This document shows positions 18,264 to 26,195 of a DNA stretch of 48,690 nt, piece by piece; position 1 is the stretch's first letter, and each line of letters begins with the position of its first letter. The notes under the pieces were generated by a model. That model was not told the DNA's origin. It was given only the letters and a program-made list of their open reading frames with translations, and ran no database searches. Origin of the DNA: Alphaproteobacteria bacterium (GTDB taxonomy: Bacteria; Pseudomonadota; Alphaproteobacteria; UBA828); contig JAJDXK010000089.1 of NCBI GenBank assembly GCA_022823305.1, forward strand, positions 1-48,690. The letters run 5' to 3'. A program made the translations under genes and the position numbers.

Positions 18264-19331
18264 GTGACCCGCATCGACGACCGCGCGGTCGACGAGCGCA
18301 TTCCCATCACGCTGCTCACGGGCTTCCTCGGCGCCGGCAAGACCACGCTGGTCAACCGCCTGCTGAGCGCGCCCGACGCAGGCCGCATCGCCGTCATCGT
18401 CAACGAGTTCGGCGAGATCGGCATCGACGGCGACCTCATCGCCCGCGCCAGCGAGGACATGCTGGAGCTCACCAACGGCTGCATCTGCTGCGCCGCCCAG
18501 GGCGACCTGATGGACGGGCTGAACAAGCTCTTCCTGCGCAAGGTGGGCCTCGCCGAACCCCGCGTCGACTTCGACAAGATCGTGATCGAGACCACCGGCA
18601 TCGCCGACCCCTCGCCGCTGGCCCGGCTTTTCTACACCGACATGAAGCTCGATCTCACCTTCCGCCTCGACGCGGTGCTCACCGTGGTGGACCTGAAGCA
18701 CGTGCAGGGCCAGCTCGCGCGCTCGCCGGAGGCGGAGAAGCAGGTCGCCATCGCCGACAAGCTCATCTTCAACAAGCGCGACCTGGTGGACGACGCCGCG
18801 TTCGCCGCCGCCGTGGCGGCCGTCGAGCGGCTCAACCCCTTCTCGCTCAAGGAAGTCACCACCCACGGCGCGCTGCCGGTGGACGCGCTGCTCGACCTCG
18901 ACCTCTTCGAGCCCAAGCGCCGCGACGACATGGTGGGCGCCTGGATCGGCGCCGACCGGCCGGCCGACGCCGCGCACGGGGAACACGTCCACACGCCGGG
19001 CGTCGGCGCCGTCTGCCTGCAGACCGCCGCGCCGCTGGAGTGGAACGCGCTGCTCCGCTTCTTCCTGGAGCTCGTGCAGGAGAAGGGCGAGGACCTCTTT
19101 CGCGTCAAGGGCCTGGTTCACTTCCAGAACGTGGACAAGCCGGTGATCCTGCAGGGCGTGCAGGCGACCTTCAGCCCGCCCACCTACGCCGAGAGCTGGC
19201 CGCGCGGCGAGGTGGCGACCCGCATCGTGGTGATCGGCCGCAACCTCGACGCAGCCGCGATGCAGGAGGGCTTCATGGCCTGCGTCGCGAGGCGCGAGAC
19301 CGAGCTCGACCGCGGCCTCGGCGCGATTTGA
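18264..19331 (+). CDS. CobW/COG0523 family GTPase, putative metallochaperone
   Basis: 355 residues from a GTG at 18264. The G1 loop is GFLGAGKTT (residues 20-28), the metal site is CICC at 73-76 (in TNGCICCAAQGD), and the guanine-specificity motif is NKRD at 170-173. A short His-rich loop (HGEHVHT) sits in the linker, and a typical CobW C-terminal domain follows with VKGLVHFQNVDKPVILQGVQ. COG0523 GTPases deliver Zn, Co or Fe to partner metalloenzymes. The position between a metal-dependent cyclase and an amidase, 10 kb from the enamidase homologue, makes those metal hydrolases candidate clients. That is inference. No Zur box is recognisable. Confidence 0.9.
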   Translation: MTRIDDRAVDERIPITLLTGFLGAGKTTLVNRLLSAPDAGRIAVIVNEFGEIGIDGDLIARASEDMLELTNGCICCAAQGDLMDGLNKLFLRKVGLAEPRVDFDKIVIETTGIADPSPLARLFYTDMKLDLTFRLDAVLTVVDLKHVQGQLARSPEAEKQVAIADKLIFNKRDLVDDAAFAAAVAAVERLNPFSLKEVTTHGALPVDALLDLDLFEPKRRDDMVGAWIGADRPADAAHGEHVHTPGVGAVCLQTAAPLEWNALLRFFLELVQEKGEDLFRVKGLVHFQNVDKPVILQGVQATFSPPTYAESWPRGEVATRIVVIGRNLDAAAMQEGFMACVARRETELDRGLGAI

Positions 19332-19356
19332 GCGGCTACCTGCGCAGGAGTCGGAC

Positions 19357-20751
19357 ATGAGCTTCGCCTACATGACGGCGCTCGAACTCAAGGGCCTGCT
19401 GGCGGCGGGCACCATCTCGCCGGTCGAGCTGACCGAGGACACGCTGCGCCGGCAGGAGGCGCTGGAGCCCGAGATCAACGCCTTCGTCACGCGCACGCCC
19501 GAGGTGGCGCTCCAGGCCGCGCGCGCTGCGGAGAAGGCGATCGCCGCAGGCGAGGGCGGCGCGATCGCAGGCCTGCCGGTCTCGGTCAAGGACCTGGTGG
19601 CGATGGCGGGCGTGCCCTGGACCTTCGGCTCCCGGCCCTTCGCCGACAACGTGCCGGACTTCGATGCGCCCTCGGTGGAGCGCATCAGGCAGGCGGGGGG
19701 GTGCATCGTCGGCAAGTCCACCACCAGCGAGTTCGGCTGCAAGGCGGTCTGCGACAGCCCCCTCAGCGGCATCACCCGCAACCCGTGGAACACGGCGAAG
19801 ACGCCGGGCGGCTCCAGCGGCGGCGCGGGCGCGAGCGTCGCCGCCGGGCTCACGCCCTTCGCGCTGGGGACCGACGGCGGCGGCTCGGTGCGCATCCCGT
19901 CCGCGCTCTGCGGCCTCTTCGGCATCAAGGCGCAGTTCGGCCGGGTGCCGGTCTTCCCGGTCTCGGCGGCGCCGACCCTTTCCCACGTCGGCGCGATGGC
20001 GCGCACGGTGCGGGATGCGGCGCTTCTGCTCGGCGTGATGGCAGGGCACGACCGGCGCGACGCCTTCGGCGTGGCCGAGCCCGTGCCCGACTTCCTCGCC
20101 GCCTGCGACGAGGGCGCGAGAGGGCTCCGTATCGCCTGGAGCCCGACCTTCGGCTACGCCGCCCCTGAGCCCGAGGTCGCGGCCCTCTGCGAGGCCGCGG
20201 CGCGGCGATTCGAGGGGCTGGGGTGCGCGGTCGAGCCGGTCGAGGACGCGCTCGGCGCCGACCCGCTCGAGATGTGGATGGCCGAGTTCTACGGCGGCAT
20301 CGGCACGAAGCTGAAGGACCTGATGGCGGAGCGGCCGGACGAGCTGGACCCCGCCGTGGTGGCCACCCTCGGCGCCGGCCTCGACCGCTCGATGGTGCAG
20401 TTCTTCGATCAGGTCTTCGCCCGCTACGCCTTCCGCGAGCAGATGCGCCAGCTCTTCGAGCGCTACGACCTGCTGCTCTCGCCGACGCTCCCCTGCGCCG
20501 CCTTCGACGCGGGCCAGGACACGCCGCCCGGCCTCGGGGCGCGCAACATCGTCTCCTGGGTCTACTACACCTACCCCTTCAACCTGACCGGCCAGCCGGC
20601 GGCCTCGATCCCCGCAGGCTTCACGGCAGGGGGCCTCCCGGTCGGGCTGCAGATGGTGGCGGGGATCAACCGCGAGACGGATATCTTCCGCGCCGCGGCG
20701 GCGTTCGAGGCGGCGGCGCCCTGGGCCGCCCGCCGCCCGCCGCTGGGCTAG
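19357..20751 (+). CDS. Amidase signature family hydrolase
   Basis: 464 residues. The Ser-cisSer-Lys triad is visible: Lys78 in LPVSVKDLV, Ser153/154 in TPGGSSGGAGAS, and nucleophile Ser177 in GTDGGGSVRIPS. These enzymes hydrolyse carboxamides to acid and ammonia; GatA-like members need partners, but no gatB or gatC is here, so this is a catabolic amidase. It lies 25 bases after the CobW gene and 26 before the isochorismatase-fold gene. The C-terminal FNLTGQPAASIPAGF segment is typical. The substrate is unknown; context suggests a linear amide from a ring-opened heterocycle or an N-substituted amide. Confidence 0.93.
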   Translation: MSFAYMTALELKGLLAAGTISPVELTEDTLRRQEALEPEINAFVTRTPEVALQAARAAEKAIAAGEGGAIAGLPVSVKDLVAMAGVPWTFGSRPFADNVPDFDAPSVERIRQAGGCIVGKSTTSEFGCKAVCDSPLSGITRNPWNTAKTPGGSSGGAGASVAAGLTPFALGTDGGGSVRIPSALCGLFGIKAQFGRVPVFPVSAAPTLSHVGAMARTVRDAALLLGVMAGHDRRDAFGVAEPVPDFLAACDEGARGLRIAWSPTFGYAAPEPEVAALCEAAARRFEGLGCAVEPVEDALGADPLEMWMAEFYGGIGTKLKDLMAERPDELDPAVVATLGAGLDRSMVQFFDQVFARYAFREQMRQLFERYDLLLSPTLPCAAFDAGQDTPPGLGARNIVSWVYYTYPFNLTGQPAASIPAGFTAGGLPVGLQMVAGINRETDIFRAAAAFEAAAPWAARRPPLG

Positions 20752-20777
20752 CGCGGGGCAGAGAAAGGGAGGCGGCG

Positions 20778-21464
20778 ATGCCGCTGGACGACGAGGTTCG
20801 CGACGCGCTCGAGACCATCTTCTCCCGCGATTCCGGGCTCTACCGCAATCGCGGCTGGAACCAGCGCTCGGGCTTCGGCGCCCGGCCCGCGCTGCTCAAC
20901 ATCGACCTCGCCAACGCCTGGACCCGGCCCGGCCATCGCTTCTCCTGCGACGACATGGACGAGCGCATCATCCCCGGCGTGCAGCGCCTGCTGGCGGCCG
21001 CGCGGGCCAGGAAGATACCGATCGTCTACACCACCACGGCCTTCTGCAGCCGCTTCGACATGGGCGCCTTCCCGCTCAAGAAGCCCTTCGAGGACCTGAT
21101 GCAGGGCACGGAGGCGACCGAGATCGACGAGCGCGTGGCGCTGGAGCAGGGGGTGGACACGCTGATCGTCAAGAAGCGCCCCAGCGCCTTCGCCGGCACC
21201 CACCTCGGCGGCATCCTGCGCGCAGGCAACATCGACACGCTGATCTGCACCGGGGTCACCGTGACGAGTTGCGTGCGTCACACGGTGGAGGATGCGCTGG
21301 GCGAGGGGTTCCGCACGGTCCTGGTGCGCGAATGCGTGGGCGACCGCGCGGCCGCGGCTCTGGAGTGGAACCTCTTCGACATGGACATGAAGTACTGCGA
21401 CGTCGAGCCGCTCGAGCGCGTCCTCGCCTACCTCGCGGACCTGGAGCCCTTCGAGATCGGCTAG
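20778..21464 (+). CDS. Isochorismatase-fold amidase, N-carbamoylsarcosine amidase-like
   Basis: 228 residues. The Asp-Lys-Cys triad is Asp43 (LLNIDLANAWT), Lys133 (VKKRPSAFAGT) and Cys165 (TVTSCVRHTVEDA). The stretches NIDLANAWTRPGH and GDRAAAALEWNLFDMD closely resemble Arthrobacter N-carbamoylsarcosine amidohydrolase as I remember it, which yields sarcosine, CO2 and ammonia. Maleamate amidohydrolase of nicotinate breakdown and ureidoacrylate hydrolase RutB share this fold and are the main alternatives. A strong ribosome-binding site (GGGAGG) precedes the ATG. The TAG stop shares the palindrome CTAG with the stop of the opposing PIMT gene. Sarcosine would feed the nearby soxBDAG oxidase. Confidence 0.82.
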   Translation: MPLDDEVRDALETIFSRDSGLYRNRGWNQRSGFGARPALLNIDLANAWTRPGHRFSCDDMDERIIPGVQRLLAAARARKIPIVYTTTAFCSRFDMGAFPLKKPFEDLMQGTEATEIDERVALEQGVDTLIVKKRPSAFAGTHLGGILRAGNIDTLICTGVTVTSCVRHTVEDALGEGFRTVLVRECVGDRAAAALEWNLFDMDMKYCDVEPLERVLAYLADLEPFEIG

Positions 21465-22138
21465 CGCTGCCCGCCCGTGAGCGGGACGAAGGCCACCGGC
21501 AGCACGGTCTGCGTCTCGCACGCGCCGTCGGCCTGCTTCACCAGGCGCTGCAGCCGCTGGGTGCCGCCCGCCGGGCCGACGGGGACGACGAGGCGGCCGC
21601 CGACCCTGAGCTGCGCCACCAGCGCCGGCGGCACCGCCCGCGCCGCGGCGGTGACGATGATGCCGTCGAAGGGTGCCTGCTCGGGCCAGCCGGCCTGGCC
21701 GTCGCCGGCGCGCACCGTGGCCTGCGCGTAGCCCAGCGCCGCAAGCCGGGCTGCGGCGGCAGCGGCCAGCGGCGCCACGATCTCGAGTGAATGGACGGCT
21801 GCGCCGAGGGCGCAAAGGACGGCGGTCTGGTAGCCGCAGCCGGTTCCCACTTCGAGAATGCGCGCGCCCGGCTCGACATCGAGCAGCTCGGTCATGAGCG
21901 CCACGACGAAGGGCTGCGAGATGGTCTGGCCGTGGCCGATGGAGAGCGGCCTGTTCTCGTAGGCGAGCGCCGCATTCTCCTCGGCGACGAAGGCCTCGCG
22001 CGGGACCGCGCGCATGGCGTCCAGCACCGCGGCGCTCAGCGCCGGCCGCCCGGTCCGGCGGCCGGTCTCCCGCGCATCCTGCGCGATCGCCTCCAGCATG
22101 GTGTCGGGGGTGGCGTCCACTCCAGCCAGCCAGCGCAT
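21461..22138 (-). CDS. pcm: Protein-L-isoaspartate O-methyltransferase (copy 1)
   Basis: 225 residues, SAM-dependent repair methyltransferase for isoaspartyl residues in damaged proteins. GHGQTISQPFVVALMTELL carries the family TISQP motif, LEVGTGCGYQTAVL is SAM motif I, and IIVTAAARAVPPAL is motif II. It is convergent with the isochorismatase-fold gene and sits between two catabolic blocks with no obvious functional tie. A second, divergent copy lies at 29525-30223. Downstream starts at Met14 are possible. Confidence 0.9.
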   Translation of the reverse strand: MRWLAGVDATPDTMLEAIAQDARETGRRTGRPALSAAVLDAMRAVPREAFVAEENAALAYENRPLSIGHGQTISQPFVVALMTELLDVEPGARILEVGTGCGYQTAVLCALGAAVHSLEIVAPLAAAAAARLAALGYAQATVRAGDGQAGWPEQAPFDGIIVTAAARAVPPALVAQLRVGGRLVVPVGPAGGTQRLQRLVKQADGACETQTVLPVAFVPLTGGQR

Positions 22139-22168
22139 GGGATGACCGCGCCCCGCTCCCGCCCCCGG

Positions 22169-23188
22169 CTAGCGGAGGCGGGGCATCACCTTGGCCGCGT
22201 ATTCGCCGACCAGTCGTTCCTGCTCTTCCGTCATCAGGTAGAGCGTGAACTGGGTGACGCCGGCGGCCTCGAGCGCCTGCAGCTTCTCCACGTGGGCCTC
22301 GGCCGGGCCGATCAGGCAGAAGGACTCGGTGATCGCGTCGCTGACGTAGTGCACGTTGTCGGAGCCCGCGACCGCGTGCTGGCGGTAGTCGTAGCCTTCG
22401 TCCGCGCCCCGGCCCCGGCGCGCGGCGATGAAGGCGGTCAGGCTCTCCGGCACCAGGCCCGAGCCGGCGCCGTGGCGCTCCACAATGTCGGCGACGTGGT
22501 TGCCGACCACGGCGGGGAACCAGCTCGTCTGGGCGATCGCCTCCTCCCGCTCGCCGATCCAGGCCGGGGCGCAGGCGAGCACCCGGTAGCCCTCGGGCTC
22601 GAGCCCGGCATCCTTCCGCGCCGCGATCGCCTGCGCGGCAAACCACTGGCAGAGGCCGGGGTCGGCGAGCTGGATCACCAGCCCGTCCCCGTGGACGCCG
22701 GCGCAAGCCAACGCGCGCGGCCCGTAGGCCGCGATCCAGATGGGGAGCGCGTAGGGGTCGGCCCAGTCGAGGCAGACCGGCGCATTCGCCCCCTCGTACT
22801 CGCACGCCTCGCCGCGCAGCATGGCACGCTGCGCCGCGCAGAAGGCCGCGAGCTGGTCCAGCGTCGCCGGTCGCTGCCCCATGACGCGCACCGAGCTGTC
22901 GCCGCGCCCCACCGCCACGTCCAGCCGGCCCTCGCCGATCTGCACAAGGCGCGCGAACATGCTGGCCGCCACCGACCACTCGCGCACCCGGGGGTTGGTC
23001 ACCAGCGGGCCGAAGCGAAGTCTCTTCGTGTGATCCAGGCAGACCGCCATCTGCGTGTAGATGTCGGACCACAGCACGTGCGAATCCGCGAACCACATGT
23101 AGTCGAAGCCGGCGGCCTCGGCCTGGTGGGCGAGCGCGATCGCGCGGCGCACGTCGAGGTCGCCCTTGAGGCAGATCCCGAGTTCCAT
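22169..23188 (-). CDS. LLM class oxidoreductase (F420-type group)
   Basis: 339 residues of the bacterial luciferase-like (LLM) TIM barrel. The ATG at 23188 gives MELGICLKGDLD; the upstream part of the open frame is in the gap. Segments GFDYMWFADSH, FGPLVTNPRVREWSV and the phosphate-site GRLDVAVGRGDSSVR match the group resembling methylenetetrahydromethanopterin reductase, often annotated as F420-dependent (TIGR03842-like). FMN cannot be excluded from the sequence. It is divergent from the other LLM gene (168-base gap), so the two may share a control region, and it lies 30 bases before pcm. The substrate is unknown. Confidence 0.8.
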   Translation of the reverse strand: MELGICLKGDLDVRRAIALAHQAEAAGFDYMWFADSHVLWSDIYTQMAVCLDHTKRLRFGPLVTNPRVREWSVAASMFARLVQIGEGRLDVAVGRGDSSVRVMGQRPATLDQLAAFCAAQRAMLRGEACEYEGANAPVCLDWADPYALPIWIAAYGPRALACAGVHGDGLVIQLADPGLCQWFAAQAIAARKDAGLEPEGYRVLACAPAWIGEREEAIAQTSWFPAVVGNHVADIVERHGAGSGLVPESLTAFIAARRGRGADEGYDYRQHAVAGSDNVHYVSDAITESFCLIGPAEAHVEKLQALEAAGVTQFTLYLMTEEQERLVGEYAAKVMPRLR

Positions 23189-23356
23189 GACGCCTCCCTG
23201 GGCCGCTGCACACTCCCGGCCCGAGGATGGCACAGTCGCGCGCGCCCCGCCACGCGTCGGCCGGGCGAGCCTGCCAATGAGCGGCGCGGCGTGCTAAACC
23301 CCGCGCAGGCGCCGCCCGGCGCCGCCCGGTCCCGGCTCCTGAGAGTGACGGCGAGC

Positions 23357-24694
23357 ATGAGCAAGCGGCAGATGGTCCTGGTGGGCTTCCTTCAGGCGCA
23401 GAACTGCTCCAACTACCCCGCGTCCTGGCGTCACCCGGAGTCTGCCGGCGACTTCCTCAGCGCGGACTACTACCAGCGCATCGCCCGCATCCTGGAGGCC
23501 GGCAAGTTCCACCTCGCCTTCTTCGACGACCGCCTCGCGCTGCCCGACATCTACGGCGGCGACCACGGGGAATCGGTGCTGAACGGGGTGCGCGTGGTCA
23601 AGATGGACCCGATCCCGATCCTGGCGATGATGGGGGCGGTCACCACGCGCCTCGGGCTCGGCGCCACCTGCTCGACCACCTACTACCAGCCCTTCCACGT
23701 CGCCCGCATGTTCTCGACCCTGGACCACATGAGCGCGGGCCGCGCGGCCTGGAACGTGGTGACCTCGCTCAACGATTCCGAGGCCGCCAACTACGGCGCC
23801 GACCGGGTGATCGAGCACAACGAGCGTTACGACCGCGCCGACGAGTTCATGGAGGTGGTGCTCGGCCACTGGGAGGCATGGGAGGAGGACGCGATCGTCC
23901 TCGACAAGGAGCGGGGCGTCTTCGCCGACCCTTCAGGTGTGCGCCGCCTCGACCATGAGGGCCGCTTCCTGCGCTCGCGCGGACCCTTCACCGTGCCGCG
24001 CACGCCGCAGGGGCGGCCCATCCTGATCCAGGCGGGCCAGAGCGGGCGCGGGCGGCAGTTCGCGGCGCGCTGGGCCGACGTGATCTTCGCGATCTTTCCC
24101 ACCCTCGAATTCGGCCAGCGCGCCTATGCCGCGACCCGCGAGGCCGCCGCCGAGGCCGGCCGCGCGCCCGGGAGCTGGCGGCTCGCGCCCGCGATCTACA
24201 TCACCGTCGCCGAGGGACAGGCCGAGGCGGAGGAGAAGGCGGCCTTCATCGCCGACCTCGCGCGTCCCATCGACACGCTGGCGCTGCTCTCCGAGGCGCT
24301 CAACTACGACTTCGCGGCCAAGCCCGCGGGCGAGCCCTTCAGCGACGATGAGATGGCCTCGATCAGCGGGCTGCAGGCGATCCGCGACCGCGTGGTGACG
24401 CTGAGCGGCAATCCCCACCCCACGGTGGAGGACTTCGTCACCTACACCGGCCGCGGCACGGTGAGGGAGATGCCGCACTTCGTGGGCACGCCGGCCGCCG
24501 TCGCCGACCAGATGCAGGCGTGGTTCGAGGGCGGGGCCTGCGACGGCTTCGTGCTCGCCGCGACCCATATGCCCGGCGCCTACGAGGATGTCGCGCGCCT
24601 CGTGGTGCCGGAGCTGCAGCGGCGCGGCCTCTACCACGAGGACTACGCGGGGCCGACCCTGCGCGAGAACCTCGGCTTGGGAAACACGCTATGA
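23357..24694 (+). CDS. LLM class flavin-dependent monooxygenase (NtaA/DszA type)
   Basis: 445 residues in the nitrilotriacetate/dibenzothiophene sulfone/EDTA monooxygenase group. Typical pieces are FHLAFFDDRLALPDIY, LGLGATCSTTYYQPFHVAR, the MSAGRAAWNVVTSLNDSEAANYG segment, HNERYDRADEF, and PILIQAGQSGRGRQFAARWADVIFA split across the middle. These enzymes use reduced FMN from a separate reductase, which is absent from the window. It is seven bases from the HpaB-like gene and is the first gene of a three-gene operon ending in the enamidase homologue. It probably attacks a C-N bond or a ring of the cluster's substrate (inference). Confidence 0.9.
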   Translation: MSKRQMVLVGFLQAQNCSNYPASWRHPESAGDFLSADYYQRIARILEAGKFHLAFFDDRLALPDIYGGDHGESVLNGVRVVKMDPIPILAMMGAVTTRLGLGATCSTTYYQPFHVARMFSTLDHMSAGRAAWNVVTSLNDSEAANYGADRVIEHNERYDRADEFMEVVLGHWEAWEEDAIVLDKERGVFADPSGVRRLDHEGRFLRSRGPFTVPRTPQGRPILIQAGQSGRGRQFAARWADVIFAIFPTLEFGQRAYAATREAAAEAGRAPGSWRLAPAIYITVAEGQAEAEEKAAFIADLARPIDTLALLSEALNYDFAAKPAGEPFSDDEMASISGLQAIRDRVVTLSGNPHPTVEDFVTYTGRGTVREMPHFVGTPAAVADQMQAWFEGGACDGFVLAATHMPGAYEDVARLVVPELQRRGLYHEDYAGPTLRENLGLGNTL

Positions 24695-24701
24695 TGCGCC
24701 G

Positions 24702-26195
24702 ATGAAGATCAAGGACGGTGCCGCCCACCTGCGGACCCTCGACAGGGACCGGGAGGTCTATCTCGACGGCGCGCTGATCGCGCGGGTGGCCGACCACCCG
24801 GCCTTCGCCGCCGCCTGCCGTTCGGCCGCAGCCCTCTACGACTTCCAGGCGGCCGAAGCCAACATAGAGCTGATGACCTTCGAGACCGAGACCGGGCGGC
24901 GCGTGAACCGCGGCTGGCAGATGCCGCAGAGCTACGCCGATCTGGTCGCGCGGCGCGAGGCGCTGACCGCATGGGCCGAGCTGCACGGTGGCTTCCTCGG
25001 CCGCTCGCCCGACCATCTCTCCTCCTCCGTCGCCGGCCAGATGATGGGGATCGAGGTCTTCGAGCGCCACGGCGCGCGTTACGCCTCGGCGCTCCGCGAC
25101 TACTACGCCTATGCCCGCGATAACGACCTCTACCTCTGCTACGTCATCGTCAACCCGCAGGGCGACCGCTCCAAGGCCTGGGGCGAGCAGCCGAGCGAGG
25201 AGATGACCATGCGGGTGGTCGACGAGGACGCAGCCGGCGTGACCGTGCGCGGCGCGAAGATGCTCGGCACCGGCTCGATCATGGCGGAGGAGGTGCTGGT
25301 CGCGAACCTGCAGCCGCTGAAGCCCGGCGAGGAGCGCTTCGCCATCTCCTTCGCGCTCCCGCTCGATACCCGCGGCATCAAGGTGCTCTCGCGCAAGAGC
25401 TACGAGGCGAGCGCTACGAGCCCGTGGGACAACCCGCTCTCCCACCGCTTCGACGAGAACGATTCGGTCATCTACTTCGACGACGTGAAGGTGCCGTGGG
25501 AGCGCATCTTCTTGCTTGGCGACACCGACATGTGCCGGGCGCAGTTCCACGACACGCCGGGGCACGTCTTCCAGAACTACCAGTCGCAGATACGTCTGGT
25601 GGTGAAGCTCAAGTTCCTGCTGGCGCTGGGGCGCCGCATCGCCGAGACCGTCGGCACCGCGAGGATGGCGCCGGTGGTCGAGCTGCTGGGGGAGATGGCC
25701 TCCGAGGTCGCGGCGGTGGAGGGGCTGCTCTACGGCATGGAGAGCGCGGGTGGCATGGTCGGCGGCTACTACGTGCCGAACGCAAGCATGATGTACGCCG
25801 CCCAGGTCCAGACCCAGGCGCTCTACCCGCGCCTGATCGACCAGGTCCGCTCGCTCGCCGGCGGCGGCCTGATCATGCTGCCGTCTTCGGCCGCCGATCT
25901 CGAGAACCCCGCGATCGCGCCGCTCATCGAGCGCACCCAGGTCTCGGCGCGCGAGGGCGAGGGCGCGGCCGAGCGCATGACGCTGATGAAGCTCGCGTGG
26001 GACGCGGTGGGCTCCGAGTTCGCCGGGCGCCACACCCAGTACGAGATGTTCTACGCCGGCGCCAAGTTCGTCACCACCGCGCACTGCTTCCGGCGCTACG
26101 ACTGGACGGGCTCCGAGCGAATTCTCGACGGTGTGCTCGCGAGCAACCCGGCGCGGCCGGGAGCCGGCGGGGGCGGAGGAAGCGGCGGGGCGTGA
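24702..26195 (+). CDS. HpaB-like FADH2-dependent monooxygenase
   Basis: 497 residues of the 4-hydroxyphenylacetate 3-monooxygenase oxygenase family (acyl-CoA dehydrogenase-like fold). Markers are MPQSYADLVARREALTAWAE, GGFLGRSPDHLSSSVAG, NDLYLCYVIVNPQGDRS, and MFYAGAKFVTTAHCFRRYDW in the C-terminal helical domain. The last ~12 residues are Gly-rich. Members hydroxylate phenols or, in some cases, N-heteroaromatics, using FADH2 from a small reductase (HpaC type), which is not in this window. Its stop overlaps the GTG start of the enamidase homologue (GTGA), so monooxygenation and hydrolysis are probably successive steps on one substrate. Confidence 0.9.
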   Translation: MKIKDGAAHLRTLDRDREVYLDGALIARVADHPAFAAACRSAAALYDFQAAEANIELMTFETETGRRVNRGWQMPQSYADLVARREALTAWAELHGGFLGRSPDHLSSSVAGQMMGIEVFERHGARYASALRDYYAYARDNDLYLCYVIVNPQGDRSKAWGEQPSEEMTMRVVDEDAAGVTVRGAKMLGTGSIMAEEVLVANLQPLKPGEERFAISFALPLDTRGIKVLSRKSYEASATSPWDNPLSHRFDENDSVIYFDDVKVPWERIFLLGDTDMCRAQFHDTPGHVFQNYQSQIRLVVKLKFLLALGRRIAETVGTARMAPVVELLGEMASEVAAVEGLLYGMESAGGMVGGYYVPNASMMYAAQVQTQALYPRLIDQVRSLAGGGLIMLPSSAADLENPAIAPLIERTQVSAREGEGAAERMTLMKLAWDAVGSEFAGRHTQYEMFYAGAKFVTTAHCFRRYDWTGSERILDGVLASNPARPGAGGGGGSGGA

